DNA from: Paenibacillus massiliensis 2301065 = DSM 16942
GTDB taxonomy: Bacteria > Bacillota > Bacilli > Paenibacillales > Paenibacillaceae
DNA length: 64,000 nt
Assembly: GCF_000377505.1 (NCBI RefSeq)
Contig: NZ_KB898186.1
Coordinates: 434,001 to 498,000, forward strand
Direction of reading: 5' to 3'
Part shown: positions 15,892 to 24,479 of the stretch, piece by piece
Layout: every line of letters begins with the position of its first letter
Position numbering within the stretch: position 1 is the first letter of the stretch
Position numbers and translations under genes: made by a program
Notes under the pieces: model-generated
What the model saw: only the letters and a program-made list of their open reading frames with translations
Told to the model about the DNA's origin: nothing
Databases searched by the model: none

Positions 15892-18432
15892 TCAGACGAC
15901 AGGGAGCTTCACCTGCACCTGATACAGTGCTCCTGAGTTCAATTCCTTCAACAAGCCGTCAGGGACCTGCTTGCCTTCAACATATACTTCTGTAGCAGAC
16001 ACCCCGGCTGCTCGCGTGATCTGGATGTCGAGCACGGCACCACGGAAGCTGCGCTTGATCGCAGCCTGCTGCCATGCTGAAGGGAGCTGAGGCTGGATGC
16101 GTAGCCCTTCGGCAGTGCCCTGGACGCCGAATAATCCATCTATGAGACAGCGATATACCCACGGTGCCGTCCCTGTATTGAAGAGATGACTGGAGCGGCC
16201 AGCTGTCTTCGGGAATTGGCGATAGGCTCCGCGATAATAATTCGGAATGAAGACAGGAAGCTGACCGCGCTGGAGGATGTCCTCACGATCTGGTCCAGGC
16301 AGCATCTTCCGCAGGAGTCGGTAGGCGTGCTCCTGCTCACCAACCTCATAAAGACCATAGATATAGAAGGCAGCAGCATGATTGTACACGGCTCCGTTCT
16401 CCGCACTGCCTGGATGCTTCTGGGTTACGCGCCCCACATCCTCACGCATGGCTGTGAAGGAGGGAGCGAGCTTTTCCACTCCATAGGGTGACTCCAACTG
16501 TTCCTCCACAGCACGGATCAGCTTCTGTTGCTGAGAAGCATCCGCAGCACCACTGAGCAATGCCCAGCCTTGTGGATTAATGAAGATACGTCCTTCCTTA
16601 TCGGTGTGGACTCCAAACACGACATTATCGTCCGTAATACCGCGCACGTACCAATCGCCATCCCACAGATACTGGTTAACGATCGCATTCGTCTCCTTCG
16701 CGGCCTGACGGTGCTGTGCTGCATGTTCCGCATGCCCACCTGCCTCGCAGATGTCGGCCCATACATTGAAGGCATATGCAGTAGCAATGGTGAGCCAGCC
16801 GGATACGCCCTTGCCCTTATAGCCGACCATATTCATTGGGTCGCACCAGTCACCCTGCCGGATGTAATTCAAGCCGCGCTCGTCCCGGTCCTGTGCCAGC
16901 CATTGCATGGCTCGGTTCATATGCTCGAATACAGTTGCAGGTTCACTGCTGTCGGCAAAGGGCAGGTTTTCGGCCAGCAGTGCATAATCGTTCGTCTCAT
17001 CCAGATACGTACTGAGGCAGATGGGCAGCCATACACAATGGTCCGTATGAGGGACCTGATTAATGTATTTCAGCTCCGCATCCGGGTGCAGGATAATCCC
17101 GTCTGGCATCGCGCCGCTGGACTCTTGCTGAGCGAGAGCCGTTATGAATGCATTTCTGGCTACCTCAGGCATGATATAGCTCATCCCCATATGATCCTGA
17201 AGGTAATTCCGTGTCTGCGGGTCGGTCGTCAGGCGATTGGTTGCCCCGTGATAATACATCTGGCGCGGTAGCCAATGATTGACGAAATTGTCCAGATCCG
17301 CGTCGGGTGTATGAATCTCCAGCGGTCCCTTGCCTGCGCTGATATATGCGGCATACTCCTGTGTAGCAGCGGTGAAGCCGTCCTGAGCTGGCGTGCTCAA
17401 CGAGTTCTCGCTTGCTGCATGCCTCATCGTCTCTGTATGCTCTCTATCCCCTGTATGATCTACATCAGAATAGGTATCCTTGCTCTCCCCTCTACGCTCT
17501 AATGATTCCGAGGTAGCCGTGTAGGTATGTTCATAATCCTTCAGATCAGTAGGCTCAGTAGGCGAAAAATACCTGCGGCGTATATCTGGGATCTCGCTCT
17601 CATGCTGTGCCGGACCGAACACCAGCCGAAATTCCTGCTCCTCGCCTGCCTTCAGGTCGAGCTTGTATTGCAGCACGGCTGCAGGGGTCTCGTAGCGGGC
17701 TTCGCCGCCAGCGAGAGTATCCGCATGCAGGGCAGAGGGATGCATAATGCCGCCTTCTCCCTCGAATTCCTCCTGATTGGCTTCCCAGGCTGTAGGCTCG
17801 CGCTCTGCCAGCAGGAACGTTTTATCCTTCAAATGCTTAATCTTATCGTAATCCTTGTATTTCTGGTAAGGGGTGATGGAGGAGGCCACAATAGCTTGTA
17901 GGTCAGGCCGATACTCGCCAGACTGATTCATCCACGACATATAGCCGATTGTAAAATAGGGATACAGGCTCACCCTGCGGTGTGCCCCGGACACATTCCT
18001 CACCGTGATCTTCCATAGCTCATGCGGCTCATTTTTGGGCAAGGTTAGCGTCATACCGATCTCAAGCCCGTTATGGAGCACTTGCCAGTGTATATCATGC
18101 TTTCCTACCGAGAAGGAATACTGCTCAAGCTCAGCACGGACGGGCTCGTATGGAGCAGAGAAGACAGTTCCATCTTCCTCGTCCTTCACATACACGAATC
18201 TTCCGGGGTGGTGTGCATAATAAGGCTGCTCTGGCTGCATGAAGGTCTTGGCCTCCAGATTCGGCGCATGGGAATACTTCGCAGGCTCTGGCTGCATGAA
18301 TTGGGCCACGATATATCCGCGGCAGTTGACATGCACCATCATGCTCTCGTTCCACAGAAAGCCCGAAGCTCTCGGCAGCAGGGTTGGGCTAAGCAGTTCG
18401 TAGCGTTCATCGTTATGGGTGGCTTGAATCAT
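15892..18432 (-). CDS. GH94-family glycoside phosphorylase (cellobiose/cellobionate phosphorylase-like)
   Basis: An 846-residue GH94-like enzyme, a family that phosphorolyses beta-glucosides to glucose 1-phosphate. An N-terminal beta-sandwich (to ~residue 290) is followed by an (alpha/alpha)6 barrel. The catalytic-acid region reads YIRQGDWCDPMNMVG, and the phosphate-site region GRVTQKHPGSAENGAVYNHAAAFYIYGL is conserved. Residues ~305-355 are a hydrophilic low-complexity insert (TSESLERRGESK...), unusual at this place. Which acceptor is used (glucose, gluconate, other) cannot be decided from sequence. GAGGG precedes the ATG; a cre-like site lies ~60 nt upstream. Single-gene unit. Confidence 0.8.
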   Translation of the reverse strand: MIQATHNDERYELLSPTLLPRASGFLWNESMMVHVNCRGYIVAQFMQPEPAKYSHAPNLEAKTFMQPEQPYYAHHPGRFVYVKDEEDGTVFSAPYEPVRAELEQYSFSVGKHDIHWQVLHNGLEIGMTLTLPKNEPHELWKITVRNVSGAHRRVSLYPYFTIGYMSWMNQSGEYRPDLQAIVASSITPYQKYKDYDKIKHLKDKTFLLAEREPTAWEANQEEFEGEGGIMHPSALHADTLAGGEARYETPAAVLQYKLDLKAGEEQEFRLVFGPAQHESEIPDIRRRYFSPTEPTDLKDYEHTYTATSESLERRGESKDTYSDVDHTGDREHTETMRHAASENSLSTPAQDGFTAATQEYAAYISAGKGPLEIHTPDADLDNFVNHWLPRQMYYHGATNRLTTDPQTRNYLQDHMGMSYIMPEVARNAFITALAQQESSGAMPDGIILHPDAELKYINQVPHTDHCVWLPICLSTYLDETNDYALLAENLPFADSSEPATVFEHMNRAMQWLAQDRDERGLNYIRQGDWCDPMNMVGYKGKGVSGWLTIATAYAFNVWADICEAGGHAEHAAQHRQAAKETNAIVNQYLWDGDWYVRGITDDNVVFGVHTDKEGRIFINPQGWALLSGAADASQQQKLIRAVEEQLESPYGVEKLAPSFTAMREDVGRVTQKHPGSAENGAVYNHAAAFYIYGLYEVGEQEHAYRLLRKMLPGPDREDILQRGQLPVFIPNYYRGAYRQFPKTAGRSSHLFNTGTAPWVYRCLIDGLFGVQGTAEGLRIQPQLPSAWQQAAIKRSFRGAVLDIQITRAAGVSATEVYVEGKQVPDGLLKELNSGALYQVQVKLPVV

Positions 18433-18489
18433 ACGATATCCCTCATTTCATTGGAAATGTGCTTGCACGGAATGAAGTAATGAGAAAAT

Positions 18490-18504
18490 TTGTCAGCGCT
18501 TACT
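18490..18504 (-). promoter_or_regulatory. cre-like CcpA operator upstream of the GH94 gene
   Basis: On the minus strand the sequence AGTAAGCGCTGACAA matches the catabolite-responsive-element pattern (TGNAAGCGNNNNCA) with the AAGCGCT core intact. Position ~60 nt before the start codon fits carbon-catabolite control; a LacI-type local repressor is an alternative. Confidence 0.5.
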
Positions 18505-18967
18505 CTACACCTTACCACAGGTTCGCCCGGAATGCAGTGTAGGAGTAGAGCATGGGACACTAAGTGTATAGAATCCATGGAGTATGGACTGAACAGAGCG
18601 CTGAATGAGTAGCGAACGAGATGGAAGGTGCATCGAATGGATGGTGCATGAAATGGCATGGAATGAACAGAGCGTGGAAGAAGGAGTAGATCGAATAGAA
18701 TGACTAGATAAAATGGAACGGATCGTCAGATTGCTTGTTGCTGGAAAAGGTGTGGAGATGCAGTGAACAAATAGGCAATGCCCTGATGGGTTGTTATATA
18801 AGAGCGTATAATATGAACACAAGCACATTCAATATTCTGGAATCTACTCAAAAATGCCATACAGTAGCGTCATACCGTACAGAAGGTAGCAAGAGTCATA
18901 GTATAGCGTGAAGTATGGGAGAAAAGTACATGAACGGTGCGGTTATACCGCAGGATGGAGGAGCAGG
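18505..18967. other. Intergenic region with GAATGG-rich degenerate sequence
   Basis: About 460 nt between divergent GH94 and NOS genes. It holds many short GAATGG/ATGGAA-type words and two copies of GAACAGAGCG (near 18590 and 18668). A TATAAT (about 18808) could be the -10 for the NOS gene, but its -35 is weak. Open minus-strand frames here are Ser/His-rich and lack ribosome binding sites, so they are taken as chance. Confidence 0.4.
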
Positions 18968-20188
18968 ATGTCGCAGATAGAGCATTCCGAGCTTATACAA
19001 GAAGCAGAGCAATTCATACATACAGCCTATCAGGAGCTGGGGCGTAGCCCGGAGGAGGCTGAGCAACGTCTACAGGTGATTCGGCAGAATATTCATGACC
19101 GCGGCACCTACGAGCATAGCTATGAGGAGTTGGAGCATGGTGCTCGTATGGCTTGGCGCAATAGCAACCGTTGTATTGGACGCTTGTTCTGGGACAAGCT
19201 CCGTGTGCGTGATGAGCGCCATTTGACCGATAGCAACGCCATTGCAGGGTCCCTGCTGGAGCATATTGAGCTTGCTACGAATGGAGGCCGGATCATTCCG
19301 ACCTTGACCGTATTTCGCAGCGCACAGCCTGCTTTGCCGACGATCCGCATCTGGAATCACCAGTTGATCCGGTATGCCGGTTACCATACGGACCACGGGA
19401 TTATCGGCGATCCACTTTCTCTGGAGCTAACAGCCTGGTGCCAGCAGCAAGGCTGGCAAGGGAAGAAGAGCGACTATGACATCCTACCGCTCGTAGTACA
19501 GATAGGCGATCAGGAGCCGACGCTTCATCCAATCCCGGATGGACTAGTGCAGGAGGTAGCTATTGAGCATCCCGATATTACAGCCATTAACGAGCTGAGG
19601 CTTCGTTGGTATGCTGTGCCGATTATCGCTGATATGAAGCTGGAGATCGGGGGGATTGAATACACCGCGGCTCCTTTTAATGGTTGGTACATGGGCACGG
19701 AGATTGGTGCTCGCAACTTCGCAGACACATTCCGTTATGACAAGCTACCTGCAGTGGCCCATGCTATGGGGCTGGATACGGGAAGTGATACGACGCTCTG
19801 GAAGGACCGTGCATTGGTGGAGCTGAATGCAGCTGTACTCTATTCGTACAAGCGAGATGGGGTAAGCATCGTAGATCACCATACAGCAGCGGCTCAATTC
19901 AAGCTGTTTGAGGAGCGTGAGCAGAAAGCCGGAAGAGAGCTGACAGGGAACTGGACCTGGCTGATTCCGCCAATGTCGCCAGCAGCAACACACATCTTCC
20001 ATTCCTCGTATGATAACAAGCTGGTGCGCCCGAATTTCTTCGCACAGGACAAGCCGTATCCATCTGGCGACAGGGATCAGGCTTCTGATTCGGATCAAGC
20101 TGAAGGGGGACTGAAAGGGGAGGTCACTAATGTGGTGCGTCAACCGCAGAGTAAGAGTACAATCAGCGGTGGCTGCCCCTTCCATTGA
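18968..20188 (+). CDS. nos: Nitric oxide synthase oxygenase (bacterial NOS)
   Basis: A 406-residue oxygenase-only NOS that converts arginine to citrulline and NO, drawing electrons from an unlinked cellular reductase. The heme thiolate lies in [15 protein letters not shown] (Cys69); substrate and pterin regions [42 protein letters not shown] and the C-terminal [19 protein letters not shown] are complete. ATG 18968 has GGAGG 6 nt upstream; the longer frame from 18908 adds a non-homologous stretch. The last ~45 residues, after the catalytic domain ([17 protein letters not shown]...), are an extra hydrophilic tail ending in GGCPFH. It stands alone. Confidence 0.95.
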   Translation: MSQIEHSELIQEAEQFIHTAYQELGRSPEEAEQRLQVIRQNIHDRGTYEHSYEELEHGARMAWRNSNRCIGRLFWDKLRVRDERHLTDSNAIAGSLLEHIELATNGGRIIPTLTVFRSAQPALPTIRIWNHQLIRYAGYHTDHGIIGDPLSLELTAWCQQQGWQGKKSDYDILPLVVQIGDQEPTLHPIPDGLVQEVAIEHPDITAINELRLRWYAVPIIADMKLEIGGIEYTAAPFNGWYMGTEIGARNFADTFRYDKLPAVAHAMGLDTGSDTTLWKDRALVELNAAVLYSYKRDGVSIVDHHTAAAQFKLFEEREQKAGRELTGNWTWLIPPMSPAATHIFHSSYDNKLVRPNFFAQDKPYPSGDRDQASDSDQAEGGLKGEVTNVVRQPQSKSTISGGCPFH

Positions 20189-20285
20189 TGGGCTCAAGCA
20201 GTCGTCCTTCAGAGAGAGCGGTTCAGATAGTAAGCCTATATATGTAAATAGGCCATTATAGAGATTTAGATAATGATTACCATTA

Positions 20286-20320
20286 GAATGAACCGGCATA
20301 TGAATACCGGTTCATTCTTT
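20286..20320. terminator. Bidirectional terminator between NOS and a membrane-protein gene
   Basis: GAATGAACCGG (20286-20296) and CCGGTTCATTC (20307-20317) form a perfect 11-bp stem, followed by TTT and further T-rich sequence. Confidence 0.85.
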
Positions 20321-20328
20321 GCAGTCTT

Positions 20329-20595
20329 TTAATGCTTTTTTTTTCGGCTGTTAATAAACCTTAAAGATAAAATCAAAGAGAGTACCAGCAGTATTAATAC
20401 GATGATACTGTTTTGATTAATGGAACCAGTCCTTAGTAAATTTATTACTACAAGAAAAATTGCAGCGAACATAATCCCCGCAAGGATATAGTTCTTTTTC
20501 ATCTTATCCTTTTTGAAAATCAAACTAATGACCGAAACAAGAACAACAGCAGGAATAAGAAGGAAGAGTAGAATGATTGCTAAAGATGCTCCCAA
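20329..20595 (-). CDS. Small three-helix membrane protein, putative partner of the secreted protein
   Basis: An 88-residue hydrophobic protein, not recognised. Three predicted membrane spans (about residues 3-27, 36-55, 63-80), a basic loop after the first (KKDKMKK), and a basic end RFINSRKKKH. AAGGAGAGGA precedes the ATG. It is downstream of, and on the same strand as, the secreted protein at 20635, 39 nt away, so probably co-transcribed. The same size and plan recurs in the genes at 39532, 39243 and 37282. An immunity or export-accessory role is possible but only inferred. AT-rich compared with flanking NOS and SDR genes. Confidence 0.65.
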   Translation of the reverse strand: MGASLAIILLFLLIPAVVLVSVISLIFKKDKMKKNYILAGIMFAAIFLVVINLLRTGSINQNSIIVLILLVLSLILSLRFINSRKKKH

Positions 20596-20634
20596 GTAAA
20601 TCCTCTCCTTTCTTTTTATGATACTCCATTTTCC

Positions 20635-21288
20635 TTAATTTGATGTGACCTCGTAATAAACAGCAGGTGCCCAATGTAGATTCAGGGTAACACCCCTGCC
20701 GTTATTTCTATAAGACATAGAGTTGGCAATCATAGTAGCACCAGCAGCCTCAATGGCTGCCACTAATGCCCCATATTGTGCATAAGGAATAAAAGCAGCA
20801 ACTGCGGCAAGTAATGCCCCAACAGTGGCTGTTTGTTGCAATGAATAAACCATTCTTTTGGTTTCAGCATCATCAAAGGTAACTGCTACCCCCCACCAAT
20901 AGGGGTTGCTGTAAACCATAGGGGATATTACCTGGTCTGCGCCAGCAGATACTTGATTGCTAATTGCCGAGTTTAGAGTTTGAACCCCATTCGCGAAGTG
21001 ATTGTATACTTCTTGATCAACAACTTTTTGTGCGTCAGGATCAAGATGGTATAAATTGTCGGAACCTTGAGTTATGTACGGTGTCATTATTTCAACTGAA
21101 TTGAGTATTTTTTTTGAAAACTCATCTTGACCTAAGATAATTGTATTCTCTTCGTTTATAACAAAGTTACCTTGTGGAAGTTCAACTGCTTGTGAGAGTG
21201 TTGCTGCAGATGCAGAAACAGGGCCTAATGATGTGAGTGCAACAGCACCGCACAAAGAAACCACCAACATTTTCACCTTTTTATTCAT
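20635..21288 (-). CDS. Secreted protein of unknown family, paralogue of the gene at 39811
   Basis: A 217-residue exported protein. Signal peptide MNKKVKMLVVSLCGAVALTS...ASA with cleavage near residue 28. A polar region with NLYHLDPDAQKVVDQEVYNHFANGVQTLN follows, then WWGVAVTFDDAETKRMVYSLQ, two Ala-rich hydrophobic segments (~residues 150-190), and the ending NNGRGVTLNLHW..VYYEV. The paralogue at 39811 shares LLHLD..EVYKVFEDGVQKTNS, YPWGYALTLTDRESRNLAY and NNEGRGVTINFH at the same spacing and length. Strong GGAGGT before the ATG. No named family recognised; a secreted membrane-active toxin or bacteriocin precursor is one reading. Confidence 0.75.
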   Translation of the reverse strand: MNKKVKMLVVSLCGAVALTSLGPVSASAATLSQAVELPQGNFVINEENTIILGQDEFSKKILNSVEIMTPYITQGSDNLYHLDPDAQKVVDQEVYNHFANGVQTLNSAISNQVSAGADQVISPMVYSNPYWWGVAVTFDDAETKRMVYSLQQTATVGALLAAVAAFIPYAQYGALVAAIEAAGATMIANSMSYRNNGRGVTLNLHWAPAVYYEVTSN

Positions 21289-21325
21289 TTAATACCTCCA
21301 TAAGTATATTATTGTTTCTATTTGG

Positions 21326-21354
21326 ATAATATACTAGTTTTATGGATATTTCAA
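21326..21354 (-). promoter_or_regulatory. SigA-type promoter for the secreted protein
   Basis: On the minus strand: -35 TTGAAA (21354-21349), 17 nt, -10 TATTAT (21331-21326), about 40 nt upstream of the start codon. Confidence 0.7.
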
Positions 21355-21536
21355 CCATATACTATTATGTTTTTACTTTATTGATAAATAATTGGTGGAG
21401 ATAAGACCTCATTCAACTAATTCGAATAATTAATGGATTAGTGCGACTATTCCCTCTATGAAGAATAATAGCCCCAATTTGTAGGATCAATTTTCAACCG
21501 CTTTATGGGGTCTGACGGTGAGATTCATGACGATGT
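21355..21536. other. AT-rich intergenic region
   Basis: No gene or clear motif beyond the promoter above; unlike flanking genes it is strongly AT-rich. Confidence 0.4.
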
Positions 21537-21593
21537 AACAAGGGGGGGTGTCCCAAGCAGCCATTTCATGGCTTTTGGGACACCCCCTTGTTT
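21537..21593. terminator. Long perfect-looking inverted repeat, terminator-like
   Basis: AACAAGG followed by GGGGTGTCCCAA (21541-21556) and AGCCAT pair with ATGGCT and TTGGGACACCCCCTTGTT (to 21593), giving more than 20 pairs with small bulges and a TTC loop. It lies 65 nt past the stop of the minus-strand SDR gene. The T-tract is weak, so it may also act as an RNA-stabilising hairpin or be a small palindromic repeat element. Confidence 0.6.
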
Positions 21594-21657
21594 GTCTACA
21601 GCAATAACACTTATCCTGTTAGTTATTCGTGCTATTCTGTGCCAATGCTACAAGGGC

Positions 21658-22377
21658 TTATTGCGGATTCGTTGTCCAGATGCCTGCGGTCTTGATGAAT
21701 ACACGCTTCGGTAGCTTAAGTACGGATACGATCAGTTCAGCAACATCCTCTGGTTGCATCATGCGATCCTCATCGCCGATCCCAAGTCCTGCATTTACGG
21801 CAAGCTCCGTATTTACAGTGCTCGGTGTCAGAGCCGTCACGCGGATATTGGACTTACGAACTTCCTGCATTAATGCCTCGGTGAAGCCCATAACTGCGAA
21901 CTTGGAGGCATTATAGGCAGAGCCTGTCGCAAAACCGCGCTCCCCTGCAGTAGAGGCTACATTGATGATGGCACCGCTGTTTTGAGCAATCATGCTCGGC
22001 AGAGCAGCTCTGGTAATGTAGTAGGTTCCCATGAGATTCACATGTACGATGCGCTCCCACTCTTCAGGGTCCATGTCTATGACTTTGCCGAAGGAAGCCG
22101 TTCCCGCATTATTAATCAGAATATCCACAGCACCGAGCTCTGTCTCCAGAGAGGCGATTGCCGCTTCTGCCTGTGTGCGGTCAGATACATCCGCTACGGC
22201 ACATACGACCTTTACACCGTATTCGGAGGACAATGTCGCTTGAAGCTGCTCCAGATCGGCTACGGTACGGGCAATCAGTCCCAGACTAACGCCCTCCTTC
22301 GCCAAGGCGATAGCTGTGGCTTTGCCGATTCCTTTACCAGCCCCAGTAATGATAGCTGTCATGTTCTTAAGTTCCAT
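21658..22377 (-). CDS. SDR-family oxidoreductase (FabG-like)
   Basis: A 239-residue classical short-chain dehydrogenase/reductase. Cofactor motif TGAGKGIGKA near the start, NNAG at ~residue 90, catalytic Ser in INVAST, and YNASK (Tyr-x-x-x-Lys). The presence of an Arg after the second strand (IARTVADL) suggests NADP(H). It resembles 3-ketoacyl-ACP reductase-like proteins such as B. subtilis YqjQ/FabG types; the actual substrate is unknown. ATG 22377 has AAAGGAG 12 nt upstream; an ATG at 22407 lacks any site. Confidence 0.88.
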   Translation of the reverse strand: MELKNMTAIITGAGKGIGKATAIALAKEGVSLGLIARTVADLEQLQATLSSEYGVKVVCAVADVSDRTQAEAAIASLETELGAVDILINNAGTASFGKVIDMDPEEWERIVHVNLMGTYYITRAALPSMIAQNSGAIINVASTAGERGFATGSAYNASKFAVMGFTEALMQEVRKSNIRVTALTPSTVNTELAVNAGLGIGDEDRMMQPEDVAELIVSVLKLPKRVFIKTAGIWTTNPQ

Positions 22378-22504
22378 TTTGTTCGTTCGCTCCTTTGTAA
22401 TGTACATTCTTTGGCTCTGGCCAAGTCTTATAGCAGAATTGTAATGTTGTATGTACGTGAATGGATACCAGGTGTGCTGCGATTAAGCAGGAATAGCAGT
22501 CTGA

Positions 22505-22813
22505 TTAATCCTCTGCAGAGATATGAGCCAGCAGCTCATACTGATCGAGAGAAGCTCCCAGGATATCTTCGTTCTTCCCCCGCCCCTGATGGGCCTTGCG
22601 GAAGCTCTCGCTCTGGGTCCAACCACGGAAGGCCTCTTCATTGTCCCACAGCGTGGACACCTTGATCTCTTCCTGATCTTTGTTTACCCCATGCCATACT
22701 TCCATACGTACAAATCCGGGCATTTCCGAGACACCTTCGCCTTCACTGAATCGTTCTGCCAGCTTCGCTCCGGTTCCCTGCTTGACTTTGATCGTATTCG
22801 TTACTACGAACAT
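22505..22813 (-). CDS. Heme-degrading/antibiotic biosynthesis monooxygenase (HmoA/IsdG-like)
   Basis: A 102-residue ferredoxin-like dimeric alpha-beta barrel protein. It carries residues at the places of the IsdG/HmoA catalytic triad: Asn6 (MFVVTN), Trp65 (FRGWTQSE) and His75 (RKAHQG). The family breaks down heme releasing iron, or performs small quinone oxidations (ABM fold); the triad supports heme degradation. CAGGAGGAGA precedes the ATG. It follows the SDR gene's promoter side on the same strand, probably its own transcript. Confidence 0.8.
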   Translation of the reverse strand: MFVVTNTIKVKQGTGAKLAERFSEGEGVSEMPGFVRMEVWHGVNKDQEEIKVSTLWDNEEAFRGWTQSESFRKAHQGRGKNEDILGASLDQYELLAHISAED

Positions 22814-23060
22814 GGTAATCTCCTCCTGAGAAAGTAAGGTCCGCAGACACTGCGGTCAGGCTCTCTATTATTATACTTGGATTAAGCAGGCAACACCAAA
22901 TACAAGGAAGATCCATAAAGAGCAAACGTCTGCTCCACAAAGATGAGATGGTCTTAGAAGAAATTGAGAAAGTGGTAAAACGCTACTGACATACTGTTGG
23001 CAAGAGGGGGGATGTACAATCGAGATATTAAAAATGAAATACAAAGGAGGACATTTCATT

Positions 23061-23429
23061 ATGTCAGCAATTGGACCCGACTTCATTTCACTTCAAGTGA
23101 CTAATCTTGAAGACTCTGCAGAATTCTATCAAAACTATCTCGGGCTCGTCCGCTCACAGGCGGGGCCACCTCATGCTGTGGTCTTCGAAACAAAGCCTAT
23201 TGCATTTGCTCTTCGTGATCTAATTCCAGGAGTAGAGCTCGGCTCGGGTACTCAGCCTGGACTTGGTGTCGCCCTGTGGCTTCATGCTCCTGATGCGCAG
23301 GCAATCCACGACAAGCTTGTTCAAGCAGAAGTAAAGATTACATCTGCGCCAATAGATGGACCGTTCGGGCGAACCTTTACATTTGCCGACCCGGACGGTT
23401 ACCTAGTTACCCTTCACAGTAAAGCCTAA
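23061..23429 (+). CDS. VOC-family (glyoxalase/bleomycin-resistance-like) protein
   Basis: A 122-residue protein with the vicinal-oxygen-chelate beta-alpha-beta-beta-beta repeat: DFISLQVTNLEDSAEFYQNYLGL at the start and GRTFTFADPDGYLVTLHSK at the end, the latter a hallmark of the fold. Members include glyoxalase I, dioxygenases and drug-binding resistance proteins; function here is undetermined. ATG 23061 has AAGGAGG ~10 nt upstream; a longer frame from 23034 contains that site and is rejected. Convergent with the DUF4097 operon. Confidence 0.85.
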   Translation: MSAIGPDFISLQVTNLEDSAEFYQNYLGLVRSQAGPPHAVVFETKPIAFALRDLIPGVELGSGTQPGLGVALWLHAPDAQAIHDKLVQAEVKITSAPIDGPFGRTFTFADPDGYLVTLHSKA

Positions 23430-23514
23430 TACGCTAATGTATCCACCTACACAAGTAAACACATACACACTCATTACACGGTTCATTAATAAAAGGTGCT
23501 AGCCATTCCTTCAA

Positions 23515-23553
23515 GAAAAACCGTCAGGGTCACTTCACACCTGGCGGTTTTTC
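23515..23553. terminator. Bidirectional terminator
   Basis: AAAAACCGTCAGG and CCTGGCGGTTTTT pair around an 8-nt loop with T runs on both sides, between the VOC gene and the convergent DUF4097 operon. Confidence 0.85.
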
Positions 23554-23606
23554 AATCTAATACTTTAGAAAGCGACTAAACACTCCTGTTTGATCTGGTC
23601 AAGGTG

Positions 23607-24479
23607 TTAGTTAGTGATGACTATATCGCCGGAAGTTGCACGTACCTTAATGATATGCTTTGCCTGTGCGCTGGAAGGAGGAGTCACGATATCACCGGAG
23701 GTGGCGCGTACATCATAGATGGCCTGTGATCCAACCGGAGTCTCGATGCGGACATCTCCCGACTTCATGGATATATCCAGTCCCCCAGCTTCTCGCTGAC
23801 TGATCTCGACACCACCAGAGGTCGCATGAACCTTCCCTTCACCGCTTAGCCCGTCGACCTTAATATCACCGGAGGTCATCTGAAGGTCAAGGTTCGCAGT
23901 AGCATTGAGGATGCTGAGTTCTCCTGATGTCATTTTACTTGTGAAGTGATCTGCGGTCAGGTTGTTCAGATTCAAATCGCCAGAAGTTAGCTGGACGGAG
24001 GTCTGATCTGCATGAACATCCTGGAGATTATAGCTGCCTGATGTGCCGCGAACATCCAGATTGGATAGCACTTCACCTTGTGGCATATGGATCGTCAACG
24101 TGCTTTTATTAGATTCATAGTTCCTGAAATTAAAGAAGGATATTCTTGTCTCCGGCTTCATGATGAGCTCAAGCTGTCCATTCTGGATGTGAGCTTGCTC
24201 AAGCTGATCAAGTACCTTCTGGTCGAAGTGTCCTTCTAATGTGATTGTCCCTTGTGTATCCTGACTGTCCGCGAATTGTACATATAAATCATCGCTTAGT
24301 AGCTCCACCTTCAAGGTCTGCAGCTCCTTAGCGGCGAAATTCCATTGCTGTTCATGAGCGATTCGCTTGGAGTTGTTCGAGCCAAAGATGCCCTGGTCAG
24401 TATTGAAACCTATTGCAATCATACCGGCCATTCCCAACAGCATGCAAAGTATAGCCGTATATATCCAATTACGCTTCAT
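23607..24479 (-). CDS. DUF4097-family membrane-anchored beta-repeat protein
   Basis: A 290-residue protein with an N-terminal hydrophobic anchor (WIYTAILCMLLGMAGMIAIGF) and a long extracytoplasmic or cytosolic beta-helix-like region. Short repeats such as VQLTSGDLNLNNL, KMTSGELSILNA, QMTSGDIKVDGL, HATSGGVEIS, SMKSGDVRIET, RATSGDIV recur every ~20 residues, typical of DUF4097 (LiaG-like) proteins seen in envelope-stress operons. It is the last gene of a PadR/HAAS/DUF4097 operon; its ATG overlaps the stop of the upstream gene by 4 nt, so translation is coupled. Confidence 0.85.
   Translation of the reverse strand: MKRNWIYTAILCMLLGMAGMIAIGFNTDQGIFGSNNSKRIAHEQQWNFAAKELQTLKVELLSDDLYVQFADSQDTQGTITLEGHFDQKVLDQLEQAHIQNGQLELIMKPETRISFFNFRNYESNKSTLTIHMPQGEVLSNLDVRGTSGSYNLQDVHADQTSVQLTSGDLNLNNLTADHFTSKMTSGELSILNATANLDLQMTSGDIKVDGLSGEGKVHATSGGVEISQREAGGLDISMKSGDVRIETPVGSQAIYDVRATSGDIVTPPSSAQAKHIIKVRATSGDIVITN

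Noticed and set aside
16528..17271. 247-residue plus-strand frame
   Set aside because: Antisense to the GH94 gene and without any known family or start signal.
18429..18828. Ser/His-rich minus-strand frames
   Set aside because: Formed by the GAATGG-rich intergenic repeats; no start signals.
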